Below are positions 17,850 through 26,368 of a DNA stretch of 36,293 nt, piece after piece. The first letter of the stretch is position 1. Each line of letters starts with the position of its first letter. The DNA is from Helicobacteraceae bacterium CG2_30_36_10. GTDB lineage: Bacteria > Campylobacterota > Campylobacteria > Campylobacterales > Sulfurimonadaceae. The notes under the pieces are model-generated. The model saw only the letters and a list, made by a program, of their open reading frames with translations. It searched no databases and was not told the DNA's origin. A program made the translations under genes and the position numbers. The DNA lies in contig MNYP01000057.1 in assembly GCA_001873135.1 (NCBI GenBank), positions 1 to 36,293 on the forward strand, written 5' to 3'.

Positions 17850-18914
17850 ATGGCATTTTCAGCTAAAAATCGTCAAGGTACACTAAGCGGTATCTTTTTT
17901 GTTGCTATATTTGCAGTAGCTGCGACTATGATCGCAGATATAAATTTTGTAAAATCATTGGGTATTTCCCCTCTAGTTATCGGTATTGTTATGGGTATTT
18001 TTTATGCAAATACTCTGCATAACCATATTCCAAGTGCATGGGGAAGCGGCATAACATTTTCGGGTAAAAAGATTCTAAGATTTGCTATAGTTTTTTACGG
18101 GTTTAGAATAACCTTTCAGCAGATTGCTGAGGTCGGCATGAGCGGCTTTATGGTCTCTCTTATTATGTTGAGTACAACATTTTTGCTAGGTACCTACCTT
18201 GGGACTAAAGCTTTTAAAATGGATAGAGATACCTCTATGCTCACAGCTGCCGGTGCTGCAGTGTGCGGTGCAGCAGCCGTTTTAGCTACCGAGCCTGTCT
18301 TAAAAGCAGAGGGTCATAAAACTGCAATAGCCGTCTCTATGGTTGTTCTCTTTGGAACGATTTCAATGTTTTTGTACCCTGTTTTGTATGCTTCGATTAT
18401 AGAGCCGGCAGTTGGTTTTTTACATATGACACCTCAAGAGTTTGGTATTTATGTCGGGGGAACTATCCATGAAGTGGCTCAGGTTGTAGCCGTTCCTGCT
18501 TCTATTATGGGCGCTCCACAGGATATGGCAAACTCGGCTGTTATTGTTAAAATGACAAGAGTTATTATGATAGCTCCGATGCTTATTGTGCTTGGTATTT
18601 ACCTCTCATACAGTGCTAAAAAAAGCGGTACGCAGGGCGGCGGAGTGAGTCTTGTTATTCCTTGGTTTGCGGTATATTTTATTGGCATGGCTGGGTTTAA
18701 CTCTCTGGGAGTAGTACCTCAAAATATAGTTGCTGTTATTAATGAGATAGATACATTTTTACTAACAATGGCAATGACGGCACTCGGCATGGGGACTATT
18801 TTTGCTAAGTTTAAAGGCTTGGGCCTTGCTCCGCTTTACACGGCAGGCGCCATGTTTGTATGGCTGGTTCTGGGCGGTTTTGTTGTTACTAAGCTTGTAG
18901 TAGCTTTCTTTTAA
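17850..18914 (+). CDS. YeiH-family (UPF0324) membrane protein, putative sulfate exporter
   Basis: Polytopic inner-membrane protein, 354 residues with about nine or ten hydrophobic segments. Family hallmarks are 'GISPLVIGIVMGIFYANT', the Gly/Ala-rich segment 'LTAAGAAVCGAAAVLATEPV', and 'GGTIHEVAQVVA' followed by 'SAVIVKMTRVIMIAP'. The start is ATG 17850 (MAFSAKNRQG) with GGAATTTTG upstream. Family members are annotated as sulfate exporters largely by association with sulfur metabolism; biochemical proof is thin. In a sulfur oxidiser, export of sulfate or uptake of another sulfonate is plausible. It has its own promoter and is flanked by unrelated genes. Confidence 0.85.
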   Translation: MAFSAKNRQGTLSGIFFVAIFAVAATMIADINFVKSLGISPLVIGIVMGIFYANTLHNHIPSAWGSGITFSGKKILRFAIVFYGFRITFQQIAEVGMSGFMVSLIMLSTTFLLGTYLGTKAFKMDRDTSMLTAAGAAVCGAAAVLATEPVLKAEGHKTAIAVSMVVLFGTISMFLYPVLYASIIEPAVGFLHMTPQEFGIYVGGTIHEVAQVVAVPASIMGAPQDMANSAVIVKMTRVIMIAPMLIVLGIYLSYSAKKSGTQGGGVSLVIPWFAVYFIGMAGFNSLGVVPQNIVAVINEIDTFLLTMAMTALGMGTIFAKFKGLGLAPLYTAGAMFVWLVLGGFVVTKLVVAFF

Positions 18915-18937
18915 TAAAACTATTTAAGTAAAAATTA

Positions 18938-18943
18938 TATAAT
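18938..18943 (+). promoter_or_regulatory. -10 box TATAAT upstream of the unknown-TPR-rnhA-rnc-aroC run
   Basis: TATAAT at 18938-18943, 36 nt before the ATG at 18979, in the only gap before a run of five closely spaced genes. No clear -35 box. Confidence 0.5.
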
Positions 18944-18978
18944 GAGCTCCTAAAAAACTTCTAAAGGAGCCAAAATCG

Positions 18979-19446
18979 ATGTCACATCTTCCAAATACAT
19001 TAAATTCGTATTGGCTCTGGAGGGAAGTTTCTTTAAAGCTTGGAGTCTCAAACCCTGCTTATAAGTACTGGAGGGATACGCCGACACTGAAGTTAAATAA
19101 CAAATATATTTTTATTCAAAAAGAGACACTACCTGAAAAATATGAGTATGTTGAGCCAGTTTTAACTGACCTAAGCGGGTATCTGCCCATAAAGTTTGCC
19201 TCCGACAGATTGCACGTCAACGAGCATATCTTTTCATATGAAAAAATGAAACTTTATAAAGAGTTCGAATATAAATATGTCCAAGATGTAAAGTTCGTAA
19301 ATATAAAGAAATATTTTAGAGAAAATGGGATAAAAGTTCAAAAAAATTCTATAGTACAGCTTGGAAAAATCAAGGACTTGGACTTAAATGCCAACTGCAC
19401 TTTCTATAATTTGAAAAATGATTATGGTCTTGTAGTTTACGAGTAG
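18979..19446 (+). CDS. Conserved-looking protein of unknown function
   Basis: 155 residues with a strong AAAGGAG site before the ATG. No signal peptide or membrane segment. The first third ('YWLWREVSLKLGVSNPAYKYWRD') could be a small helical DNA-binding-like unit of the kind seen in MerR or excisionase proteins. The rest alternates aromatic and basic residues ('YKEFEYKYVQDVKFVNIKKYFRENGIKV'). It is four bases ahead of the TPR gene and so probably in one operon with rnhA-rnc-aroC. I do not recognise the family; the helix-turn-helix idea is weak. Confidence 0.65.
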   Translation: MSHLPNTLNSYWLWREVSLKLGVSNPAYKYWRDTPTLKLNNKYIFIQKETLPEKYEYVEPVLTDLSGYLPIKFASDRLHVNEHIFSYEKMKLYKEFEYKYVQDVKFVNIKKYFRENGIKVQKNSIVQLGKIKDLDLNANCTFYNLKNDYGLVVYE

Positions 19447-19450
19447 ATGC

Positions 19451-20497
19451 ATGAATAGTTTTTTTATAGAGTACCGTGACCCGCTTTTTGGAATAATCGT
19501 GTTTTTTGCTTTAATTTTTGTTATAACCTTTTCCTCCTATTGGTGGAGCAGGTATAAAAGGCAGGAAGACTATAGACATCTTGACAAATTTTTAAGACAG
19601 TTTCGTTCTCTTCCCTCCCAAGAAGAGCTAAAAGTTTTAATAACAAGCGGAGAACTCTCTGAAAAAACTTGGTTACTTTTAGCACACTCTTATGCCGGCA
19701 ATGGTGATTATGAAAAGAGTATTGGAATTTATAATGAACTCTTGAAAGTCGGAGACAAGGCCAACTACAGAGACACCATGTTCTTACTTGGGAGAACTTA
19801 TTTCAAAGCAGGTTTTCTTGAGCGCGCAAAACAGGTTTTTTTAGAAATTTTAAAAAATCATCCAAGAACTCCCCAAGCCCTTACATACCTACTTTTAGTG
19901 CATGAATATATGCGCGAGTATGAGCTTGCACTTGAAATTTTAGAGCCATTGGATGAATTGAATAAGCCGATAGAGAGCGATGGCGCATATCTACACTCTT
20001 TAATACTTATAAATGACACGAACCTAACATCTCAGGAGAAAGCGGAGAAATTACTTTGTATTTATAAGTCAACTCACCGATTGACTTATATGGTCTTTGA
20101 GTATCTTTTTCGCATAAATCCTAAGTTAGCTTGGGAAAATTTTGACAGCTCAAAATGTCATTTGTTGGTAGATATACTATGGCATGTGGATAAAAAAGAT
20201 TTGGATTTAGATATAATTGCTAAAAATGGCTATTTAAGGGAACTATACACTGCTCGTGGAGATATAGAACTTTCTTCAAAAAGTTCTGTTTTTGAATTTG
20301 ACGTTATGATTAACTTAAAAAATAAGGCGAATGCTACTCTAGCCTTTGAATATATCTGTGCTGAGTGTAAGCAAATCTTCCCATTTGGATTTAATCGTTG
20401 CAGTAATTGCCATGCTATTGACAGCTCAATTGTCGAGTTTAGTTTGACAAAAAATTATCATAGGAATTCTAGTGAAGAAAATAACTCTTTTCAGTGA
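19451..20497 (+). CDS. Membrane-anchored TPR protein with C-terminal zinc ribbon (LapB/YciM-like layout)
   Basis: A single N-terminal membrane helix (about 11-31, 'PLFGIIVFFALIFVITFSSYW') is followed by a cytoplasmic domain with several tetratricopeptide repeats ('TWLLLAHSYAGNGDYEKSI', 'MFLLGRTYFKAGFLERAKQ'). A C-terminal four-cysteine ribbon, CAEC (303-306) and CSNC (317-320), closes the protein. This is the same architecture as E. coli LapB/YciM, which controls LpxC and LPS synthesis. Sequence similarity outside the layout is not obvious, so the function is open. The gene overlaps the GTG start of rnhA by 26 nt. Confidence 0.78.
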   Translation: MNSFFIEYRDPLFGIIVFFALIFVITFSSYWWSRYKRQEDYRHLDKFLRQFRSLPSQEELKVLITSGELSEKTWLLLAHSYAGNGDYEKSIGIYNELLKVGDKANYRDTMFLLGRTYFKAGFLERAKQVFLEILKNHPRTPQALTYLLLVHEYMREYELALEILEPLDELNKPIESDGAYLHSLILINDTNLTSQEKAEKLLCIYKSTHRLTYMVFEYLFRINPKLAWENFDSSKCHLLVDILWHVDKKDLDLDIIAKNGYLRELYTARGDIELSSKSSVFEFDVMINLKNKANATLAFEYICAECKQIFPFGFNRCSNCHAIDSSIVEFSLTKNYHRNSSEENNSFQ

Positions 20498-20900
20498 TGG
20501 AAGTGCTCTTGGAAACCCGGGTCCCGGAGGCTATGGAGTAGTTCTAAGATATGGAGACAGCGAAAAAGAACTTTTCGGTTCTGAGGCTCATACAACAAAC
20601 AACAGAATGGAGCTTTTAGCTGTTGTAGAAGGCTTACGAGCTTTAAATGAGCCCTGCGATGTAGATATTATATCAGACTCATCTTATGTAGTAAAAGGGA
20701 TCAATGAGTGGCTTGATGCCTGGAAAAAAAGAGAGTTTAAAAAGGTTAAAAACCCCGATTTATGGAAAGATTATATATCTGTAGCGCATGGGCATAGAAT
20801 AAAAGCTATTTGGGTAAGAGGACATAACGGGCATGTGGAAAATGAGCGCTGTGATAAGCTGGCACGTGATGCCGCACAAGAGATGAAAGATTCACTATAA
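20472..20900 (+). CDS. rnhA: Ribonuclease HI
   Basis: Cleaves the RNA strand of RNA-DNA hybrids. The 142-residue product has the four acidic catalytic residues: Asp9 ([14 protein letters not shown]), Glu47 (NRMELLAV), Asp69 (ISDSSYV) and Asp128 ([12 protein letters not shown]). The GHNGHVEN loop supplies the conserved His. It starts at GTG 20472 inside the end of the TPR gene, which suggests translational coupling. An exact repeat copy (20830-20841) encodes Gly-His-Val-Glu of the conserved loop. Confidence 0.96.
   Translation: MKKITLFSDGSALGNPGPGGYGVVLRYGDSEKELFGSEAHTTNNRMELLAVVEGLRALNEPCDVDIISDSSYVVKGINEWLDAWKKREFKKVKNPDLWKDYISVAHGHRIKAIWVRGHNGHVENERCDKLARDAAQEMKDSL
20830..20841 (+). repeat. 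Dispersed 12-mer repeat (exact copy inside rnhA)
   Basis: GGCATGTGGAAA in the GHVEN codons of rnhA. Protein constraint could explain part of this match, so on its own it is weaker evidence than the intergenic copies. Confidence 0.6.
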
Positions 20901-20910
20901 TGAGGAAAAT

Positions 20911-21594
20911 ATGAGTAGAAAAATAGAAGATTTGGAAACAACTTTAGGCTATACGTTTAAAAATACAAAGCTCATTATCGAAGCGCTGACACATAAAAGT
21001 TATAAACAGCGCTACGATAATGAGCGATTAGAGTTCCTAGGCGATGCGGTAATGGACCTAATAGTAGGAGAATATCTTTTTAAGAAATTTTCTAAATCGG
21101 CTGAGGGGAATCTCTCTAAAATAAGAGCGTCTCTTGTAAATGAAACAGGCTTTGATAAGTTGGCCCGCTCACTTAATCTTGGTGAATATATACTTATGTC
21201 TAATGCAGAAGAGAACAACGGAGGAAGAGAAAAATCTTCTCTTTTGTCTAACGCTTTTGAGGCAGTTATGGGAGCTATTTATCTTGAAGCGGGCTTAGAG
21301 ACGGTAAATAAAATTGCTGTTGATTTGATAGAAAAAAACCATGAAGAGATATCGTTAGATTATCTCTTTAAAGATTACAAGACAACACTGCAAGAACTAA
21401 CCCAAGCAAGATTTGGAGTAACTCCTGAGTATAAAGTTATTGCCAGTCGAGGACCGGATCATTTAAAAGAGTTTGAGGTCGCAGTAATCATACAAGACAA
21501 AGAGTATGCCAGAGCGATTGGAAAAAGTAAAAAAATGGCTCAACAAGACTCTGCTGAGTTAGCAGTTGAACTGTTGAAAAAGGAAATATCGTGA
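20911..21594 (+). CDS. rnc: Ribonuclease III
   Basis: Processes rRNA precursors and other double-stranded RNA. The signature [10 protein letters not shown] lies at about 38-47. The second acidic cluster is '[15 protein letters not shown]', and a C-terminal dsRNA-binding domain begins near 155 ('[22 protein letters not shown]...[16 protein letters not shown]'). 227 residues. TGAGGAAA precedes the ATG. It overlaps aroC by 4 nt. The order rnhA-rnc-aroC is shared by Campylobacter. Confidence 0.97.
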   Translation: MSRKIEDLETTLGYTFKNTKLIIEALTHKSYKQRYDNERLEFLGDAVMDLIVGEYLFKKFSKSAEGNLSKIRASLVNETGFDKLARSLNLGEYILMSNAEENNGGREKSSLLSNAFEAVMGAIYLEAGLETVNKIAVDLIEKNHEEISLDYLFKDYKTTLQELTQARFGVTPEYKVIASRGPDHLKEFEVAVIIQDKEYARAIGKSKKMAQQDSAELAVELLKKEIS

Positions 21595-22664
21595 ATAGTT
21601 TTGGGCAAAAATTAAAATTCAGTACCTTTGGTGAGTCACATGGAACTGCTATCGGATCTCTTTTAGACGGAGTGCCTGCCGGGCTCGAGATTGATGAAAA
21701 GTATATCCAAAGCGAATTAGACCGCAGAAAACCAGGTAAAAGTGAATTTGAAACGGGGCGCAAAGAGGAAGACAAAGTTGAGATTCTCAGCGGTGTTTTT
21801 GAAGGTAAAAGCACAGGCACACCAATTGCCATGATAATTTACAATACCAACCAAAAGTCAAAAGACTACACAAACATAAAAGATGTATTTCGTCCGGGAC
21901 ATGCAGATTTTACCTATTTTCATAAATACGGCATTCGAGACTACAGAGGCGGCGGTCGCTCATCAGCAAGAGAGACAGCTGCAAGAGTTGCAGCAGGAGC
22001 AATAGCAAAGCTGATGCTAGACAAACTAAATATTTCAGTTCATAGCGGACTAAGTGCAGTTGCAGGTGTTAAATCAGAAGTGTTTGATTATGAGAGCGCA
22101 AAACGCAGTATTATATATTCACTCGATCCAAATAAAGAAGAAGAGCAAAAAGCGGTAATACTAAGAGCAAAAAATGACCACGATTCTGTCGGCGGTGTTT
22201 CCAGAGTTATTATCAAGGGTGCTCCAAGAAGTTTAGGACAACCGCTTTATTATAAACTTGATGCTGTTTTGGCAGATGCAATGATGGGTATTAATGCAGT
22301 AAAAGCAGTTGAAATCGGAGATGGAGCACTAAGCGCATCTCTTCTTGGCTCACAAAATAATGATGAAATTAGAAACAGCGGCTTTAGTAGTAATCATTCA
22401 GGCGGAATTTTAGGCGGAATCAGTAACGGTGAAGATATCGTTATAAATGTTTACTTTAAGCCTACCCCTTCAATATTTAAAGAGCAAAAAACTGTTACTA
22501 CTGAAAATGAAGAGGTAAACTTTTCACTAAAAGGAAGGCATGACCCTTGTGTAGCAATTCGAGGAACTATAGTTTGTGAAGCAATGGCGGCTCTTGTGAT
22601 TGCAGATATGTTGCTTTTAAATATGGGCTCTAATATGGATGGAGTAAGTAAATATTATCTTTAA
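21591..22664 (+). CDS. aroC: Chorismate synthase
   Basis: Last step of the shikimate pathway, 5-enolpyruvylshikimate-3-phosphate to chorismate, using reduced FMN. The 357-residue product has STFGESHG near the N-terminus, the FRPGHAD segment, the long signature '[20 protein letters not shown]', and [10 protein letters not shown] near the C-terminus. It starts at GTG 21591, overlapping the rnc stop. A hairpin follows in the gap to the convergent cytochrome gene. Confidence 0.97.
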   Translation: MNSFGQKLKFSTFGESHGTAIGSLLDGVPAGLEIDEKYIQSELDRRKPGKSEFETGRKEEDKVEILSGVFEGKSTGTPIAMIIYNTNQKSKDYTNIKDVFRPGHADFTYFHKYGIRDYRGGGRSSARETAARVAAGAIAKLMLDKLNISVHSGLSAVAGVKSEVFDYESAKRSIIYSLDPNKEEEQKAVILRAKNDHDSVGGVSRVIIKGAPRSLGQPLYYKLDAVLADAMMGINAVKAVEIGDGALSASLLGSQNNDEIRNSGFSSNHSGGILGGISNGEDIVINVYFKPTPSIFKEQKTVTTENEEVNFSLKGRHDPCVAIRGTIVCEAMAALVIADMLLLNMGSNMDGVSKYYL

Positions 22665-22694
22665 CAAGTAAGATGGATAAGAGATATAAGAGAG

Positions 22695-22721
22695 ATATAT
22701 GCTGATAGATTCAGCATATAT
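22695..22721. terminator. Hairpin between convergent aroC and cytochrome c genes
   Basis: ATATATGCTGA (22695-22705), loop TAGAT, TCAGCATATAT (22711-22721): a perfect 11-bp stem in the 64-bp gap, placed to act on both strands. T-runs are short (CTTAAGCTATTTT on plus; CTCTCTTATATCTCTT on minus). Confidence 0.7.
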
Positions 22722-22728
22722 ACTTAAG

Positions 22729-23094
22729 CTATTTTAAATCGTTAACGTATTTAGCAACAGAGTCAATCTCATCCCAAGAAAGGTCAGCAGTTACACTTTT
22801 CATAAGGGCACCGTATCCATACTTGTCAAGGCTTCCATATCTATACTCTTTTAAGTCTTTTGCTACTTTATCAGTATCCATGCCAGCGATTGCGGGTGAA
22901 ATTTTGCCACCTACTGATGCCGCTTGTTTGAAAGCACTTTTTTCACCTTGTTCACCATGACACGAAGCGCATTCTTGTTTATAGATTGCTGGACCATTTG
23001 GTGGCAGTAAAAGACCTGATTTATAGTTCGTTGCACTATCTTCTGCAAATAAAGTAATACTTGCTAGCAATACACAAAGAATGATTTTTTTCAT
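22729..23094 (-). CDS. Periplasmic monoheme cytochrome c (class I)
   Basis: Signal peptide about 1-17 (MKKIILCVLLASITLFA), one haem-binding CASCH at 42-46, and a likely axial Met98 in 'YGYGALMKS'. 121 residues, typical of c553-type electron carriers in Campylobacterota. GAGG lies upstream of the ATG. It could pass electrons from the sulfur-oxidising enzymes to cbb3 oxidase, but no partner is proven. It is transcribed away from the sulfur genes and is alone on its strand. Confidence 0.9.
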   Translation of the reverse strand: MKKIILCVLLASITLFAEDSATNYKSGLLLPPNGPAIYKQECASCHGEQGEKSAFKQAASVGGKISPAIAGMDTDKVAKDLKEYRYGSLDKYGYGALMKSVTADLSWDEIDSVAKYVNDLK

Positions 23095-23264
23095 TTTGAA
23101 ACCTCAAATAATTAAATTTATGTGATTATTATAAACAGACAACTCTTAAATTAACTAAAAAATATCTTTGAAATAGTTAATTTGATGTAAAATGTTACTT
23201 TATAGCTTGCTAAGTAAAAGTATTAACTAAATAAATATTTAAAAAAACTTTAGGAGTTCTTATA

Positions 23265-23309
23265 ATGTTACACTTAAAAAAAAGAAACAAAAAAAAGGAG
23301 AAGGAGTAA
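23265..23309 (+). CDS. Possible 14-residue basic leader peptide
   Basis: ATG TTA CAC TTA then mostly Lys codons, giving MLHLKKRNKKKEKE and TAA. TAGGAG lies eight bases upstream, a much better ribosome site than that of the following gene. The stop codon falls in the hairpin AAGGAGT-AAT-ACTCCTT (23301-23317). The Lys-rich stretch is partly a consequence of A-rich DNA, so this may be chance. A leader peptide that opens the hairpin for the next gene is the working idea. Confidence 0.35.
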   Translation: MLHLKKRNKKKEKE

Positions 23310-23317
23310 TACTCCTT
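23301..23317 (+). promoter_or_regulatory. Hairpin covering the purine-rich site before the small unknown gene
   Basis: AAGGAGT (23301-23307), AAT, ACTCCTT (23311-23317): a perfect 7-bp stem ten bases before the ATG at 23327. It would sequester the only strong Shine-Dalgarno-like sequence. No T-run follows. Confidence 0.45.
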
Positions 23318-23326
23318 GATTAAAAC

Positions 23327-23680
23327 ATGCAGAATATAAAATTACAATTACACAGAGAACTAAATAATTATATTGATAATAAAGGTGAGTTTTTACCCTA
23401 TTATCCAGGCATGAATATTTTATATTCAACTTTCTATAAAGAGCAGTTAAAAGAGACTTTAAGAGCGTTAAAAGAAGAAGACGAAACCAATGCAAAAAGT
23501 TTTGAACTCTATCTTGATACAATTATAGTCAATATGCACACTAAGGTCAAGAAGTATAAAAAATCTATTTATTTTGATAATGAAAATATAAAAGATATAG
23601 AAAATCAGGGACATACTGTACCGTTTTATGTTGATGAAAAAAAGAATATTTATGTTCTTTTAGGACTATTAAAGTCTTAA
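23327..23680 (+). CDS. Small protein of unknown function
   Basis: 117 residues, charged and mostly helical in its first half ('KEQLKETLRALKEEDETNAKSFELYLDTI'), with a beta-rich end ('HTVPFYVDEKKNIYVLLGLLKS'). That end is faintly reminiscent of RelE/ParE-type folds, but I see no convincing family match. No signal peptide or membrane segment. The ATG is the first possible start in this frame (a stop lies two codons upstream) and has no good ribosome site directly before it; see the hairpin and leader upstream. A stand-alone gene between the cytochrome and SQR. Confidence 0.55.
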   Translation: MQNIKLQLHRELNNYIDNKGEFLPYYPGMNILYSTFYKEQLKETLRALKEEDETNAKSFELYLDTIIVNMHTKVKKYKKSIYFDNENIKDIENQGHTVPFYVDEKKNIYVLLGLLKS

Positions 23681-23867
23681 GAGATGCCTCAAGTAGCACA
23701 CAGCGGTATCTAATATATGATATTGTACGATTTTTCATTACAGTGAAATAATGTAACAATTTTATCACAATCTAGTATTTCTTTTTTAAATACTTTTATT
23801 TAAGTCTGAAATTTAAAATATTACGATAATGTACAGTAATTATTAATTATAAGTTAAAAGGATAAGT

Positions 23868-25343
23868 ATGGATTATAAATATCTTAATAATATGTTATCG
23901 GAGATGGACAAGGATTTGTCTTCAAAAGGGATGAGCAGAAGAGACGCTATGAGATTAGCGGGTTTATCTGGTGCAGGATTTCTTTTTGGCGGTACTAGTA
24001 GCCTCAAAGCTGAAACCCAAGAGGAGAAAGTTACTTCTGCTGCAAAAGGCAGAATAGTGATTGTTGGTGGAGGTCTTGCAGGTATGTCAACTGCCGCAAG
24101 ATTAACATTAAATCTTAAAGACCCTGATATCACTGTTATTGAGCCTGAAAAGCTTTCAGTGTCTTACCAACCAGGGCAGACATTAATTGGTGGCGGTATT
24201 TGGGAAGAGAGTGATATCGCATATAACAGAGATGATTTTGTACCTGCAGGCGTAAAACTAATCGATGATAAAGTTATAAGTTTCACTCCTCAAAAGAATT
24301 TTGTGGCCACGGCTAAAGGTCAAAAAGTTGAATATGATTATCTGATTATTGCAACCGGTATGCAGCTCGACTGGGAGAGTATTGAAGGTTTAGAAGCAGT
24401 AGGCCGTGGTTACTCAAACGGAGATAATTCAAAACTTTTAAAACATTTAGGCGATAGCGGTGTATGTTCTATATATACTGCAGAGGGTGCTACTAAAACT
24501 TGGGAACAAATGCAAAAGTATGTTGCACAGGCAAAATCAGGTAAAAAAACAGAGTTTGTTTTTACTCATCCAAGTACACCTATTAAATGTGGTGGTGCTC
24601 CAAAGAAAATTATGTATTTAACAAACTCTAGACTTAAAGAAGCTGGTGCAAGAGAAAATGCAGAACTTACAATGTATCCTAATGGCGGGGCAATGTTTGG
24701 TATTCCTGAATATCATGACGCTATTTTAGAACAGTTTAAGAGAGAAGATTTTAAATGGCATTATAGACATAATCTAGTTGGAGTCGAGCTTGAAAACAAA
24801 ATAGCAATTTTCGACTCTAAATGGCAAGAAAAAGGTGAATGGGATCCAGTTTTAAAAGAGTATGAAGTTATCGGAAAACATGAGAGAAAAAAAGTTCCAT
24901 ATGATTTTTTACATATTACTCCTCCAATGGTAGGCCCAAGAGAAATAAGAGAGTCTGACATTGGCTCAGCTTCTGGATATGTACCTGTAAATAAAGAAAC
25001 TCTTCAGCATGTTCAGTACAAAAATGTATTTGCTGTTGGTGATATTGCAGCTGTTCCAATGGGTAAAACAGGTGGTTCTGTAAGAAAACAATATAAAGTT
25101 CTTGTAGATAATCTGATAGCTATGATGGAAGGAAAACCATTAAAATCTAAATATGAGGGCTATACAGTTTGCCCACTTATTACAAGTATTGGTACGGTTA
25201 TGTTGGCAGAGTTTGACTGGACAGTTAAGCCTACCCCTTCATTTCCACTTGATCCATTGGTCGAGAGATGGATATTCTGGTTAATGAAAGTATACGCTCT
25301 TAAACCTATGACAATGTACGGAATGCTCTCTGGTAGAGCATAA
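23868..25343 (+). CDS. sqr: Type II sulfide:quinone oxidoreductase with TAT signal
   Basis: Oxidises sulfide to polysulfide or sulfur and passes electrons to quinone through FAD. The N-terminus has a twin-arginine signal (SRRDAMRLAG, Arg24-Arg25, then a hydrophobic stretch), indicating folded export to the periplasm. FAD binding uses GGGLAG (67-72), ATG (162-164) and VGD (390-392). Candidate redox cysteines are Cys200, Cys241 in PSTPIKCGGAPKK and Cys435 in GYTVCPLITS. The last two segments are characteristic of type II SQR, which includes the mitochondrial SQOR. The C-terminal amphipathic part ('PLVERWIFWLMKVYALKP') fits membrane docking. 491 residues. Its own terminator follows. Confidence 0.9.
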   Translation: MDYKYLNNMLSEMDKDLSSKGMSRRDAMRLAGLSGAGFLFGGTSSLKAETQEEKVTSAAKGRIVIVGGGLAGMSTAARLTLNLKDPDITVIEPEKLSVSYQPGQTLIGGGIWEESDIAYNRDDFVPAGVKLIDDKVISFTPQKNFVATAKGQKVEYDYLIIATGMQLDWESIEGLEAVGRGYSNGDNSKLLKHLGDSGVCSIYTAEGATKTWEQMQKYVAQAKSGKKTEFVFTHPSTPIKCGGAPKKIMYLTNSRLKEAGARENAELTMYPNGGAMFGIPEYHDAILEQFKREDFKWHYRHNLVGVELENKIAIFDSKWQEKGEWDPVLKEYEVIGKHERKKVPYDFLHITPPMVGPREIRESDIGSASGYVPVNKETLQHVQYKNVFAVGDIAAVPMGKTGGSVRKQYKVLVDNLIAMMEGKPLKSKYEGYTVCPLITSIGTVMLAEFDWTVKPTPSFPLDPLVERWIFWLMKVYALKPMTMYGMLSGRA

Positions 25344-25349
25344 TAAATA

Positions 25350-25390
25350 AGAGAAGGAATCCTCTCCTTCTCTCTCTTTATATTCTTTCA
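25350..25390 (+). terminator. Rho-independent terminator after sqr
   Basis: AGAGAAGGA (25350-25358), loop ATCCTC, TCCTTCTCT (25365-25373), followed by CTCTTTATATTCTTT. Confidence 0.8.
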
Positions 25391-25427
25391 CAAAATTAAA
25401 TAATATTTTTTATAATCAGGATTTTAT

Positions 25428-25883
25428 ATGCAATTAAAATTAGAATTTGTCATTTACAATCACTCTCTAGAGAGATTTGAGATAGATGAGAATGAGTATT
25501 TATTTGAATTAGATAATGAACAGATGCAAACATATAAGCTTTTTAAAGATTCAGATTTGCATCTGTATAATTGGCTCAAAGAGTCAGACTTTTTTCTAAA
25601 CTGGATAAAAGAAGAAGTATATCCAGAGAGCATCGGGAAGAAGATAGCTATTCGCTCTGTAAATGATGTAGACTACACAAGATTTTATTTCTTTAAAGTT
25701 ACAAGTGGCGATATCCATTATGAATATTTCAAGAAACTTTTTGATATATATCATGAATTAGAGTGGCAAGATAGAGAAGAAATCGGAGCAAATATTTTAG
25801 AACAGTTGATGGTTAAACGACAAGAACTTATTATTGAGCTAAAAGAAAATGTTGTTGAAGAAGCTAATTTACAAGAGAAGTAA
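25428..25883 (+). CDS. Cytoplasmic protein of unknown function
   Basis: 151 residues, acidic and rich in aromatics, without signal peptide or membrane segment. It looks like a mixed alpha/beta N-terminus ('LKLEFVIYNHSLERFEID') followed by helices ('HYEYFKKLFDIYHELEWQDREEIGANILEQLM'). It ends two bases before the next small gene, so the two are co-transcribed. No family recognised. Proximity to sqr and soxC is the only functional hint. Confidence 0.65.
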   Translation: MQLKLEFVIYNHSLERFEIDENEYLFELDNEQMQTYKLFKDSDLHLYNWLKESDFFLNWIKEEVYPESIGKKIAIRSVNDVDYTRFYFFKVTSGDIHYEYFKKLFDIYHELEWQDREEIGANILEQLMVKRQELIIELKENVVEEANLQEK

Positions 25884-25884
25884 A

Positions 25885-26130
25885 ATGGTAAAAAAATTTA
25901 AACTTGCAATAAAAAAAGAGATTTTTTATTATTTGCTAATACTATTAATTTTGGCTTTAGTAATGCATAGCGATTTATTAAACAATTCGGTTGCAAGGTT
26001 TCAAGCTATGAGTGAAAAAGGAAATTATACTCATCCTTTTTTATACGCTTTTATCGTATATGCTACAATTTTATTTTTTAGAAAAATAATTGATTTTGTG
26101 GTAGGTATATTTGAGAAGAAGAGTAATTAG
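25885..26130 (+). CDS. Small membrane protein with two transmembrane helices
   Basis: 81 residues, MVKKFKLAIKKEIF then a hydrophobic helix (about 14-27, 'YYLLILLILALVMH') and a second at about 50-73 ('LYAFIVYATILFF...IIDFVVGIF'). The start is ATG 25885 with AGAGAAG upstream; an earlier start would overlap the previous gene and has no support. Function unknown. Confidence 0.65.
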   Translation: MVKKFKLAIKKEIFYYLLILLILALVMHSDLLNNSVARFQAMSEKGNYTHPFLYAFIVYATILFFRKIIDFVVGIFEKKSN

Positions 26131-26281
26131 TTTAACTTTAGAATAATATGTATAAAAAAACTATATGGAGAGGCTCGCTTTTTAAAGCTATGTTCCCATA
26201 AGTAACAAAAATTGAGCAAATGCCTTCTTCTATCAATCTTTTGATTTTATAATAGCATTTGAGTAATGTAAAAATGTATAA

Positions 26282-26311
26282 TTGTTTTTTGTGCCAACTT
26301 TGTGATACAAT
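26282..26311 (+). promoter_or_regulatory. Promoter of the soxCDYZ operon
   Basis: TTGTTT (26282-26287), 18-bp spacer, TACAAT (26306-26311) with an upstream TG (TGATACAAT). It lies 57 nt before the soxC start. The preceding 150 bp are AT-rich; a hairpin with arms TATGG/CCATA and an inner GCTTT-TT-AAAGC near 26163-26201 may end the upstream pair. Confidence 0.6.
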
Positions 26312-26368
26312 CATAAAAGGTTAACAAATTAATTTATTAAAAAAATAATAAATAATAAAGGAGAAGAT

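Noticed and set aside
23327-23680. RelE/ParE-type toxin
   Set aside because: Only the last strand is faintly similar, and there is no adjacent antitoxin-like gene; the leader peptide is too short and basic.
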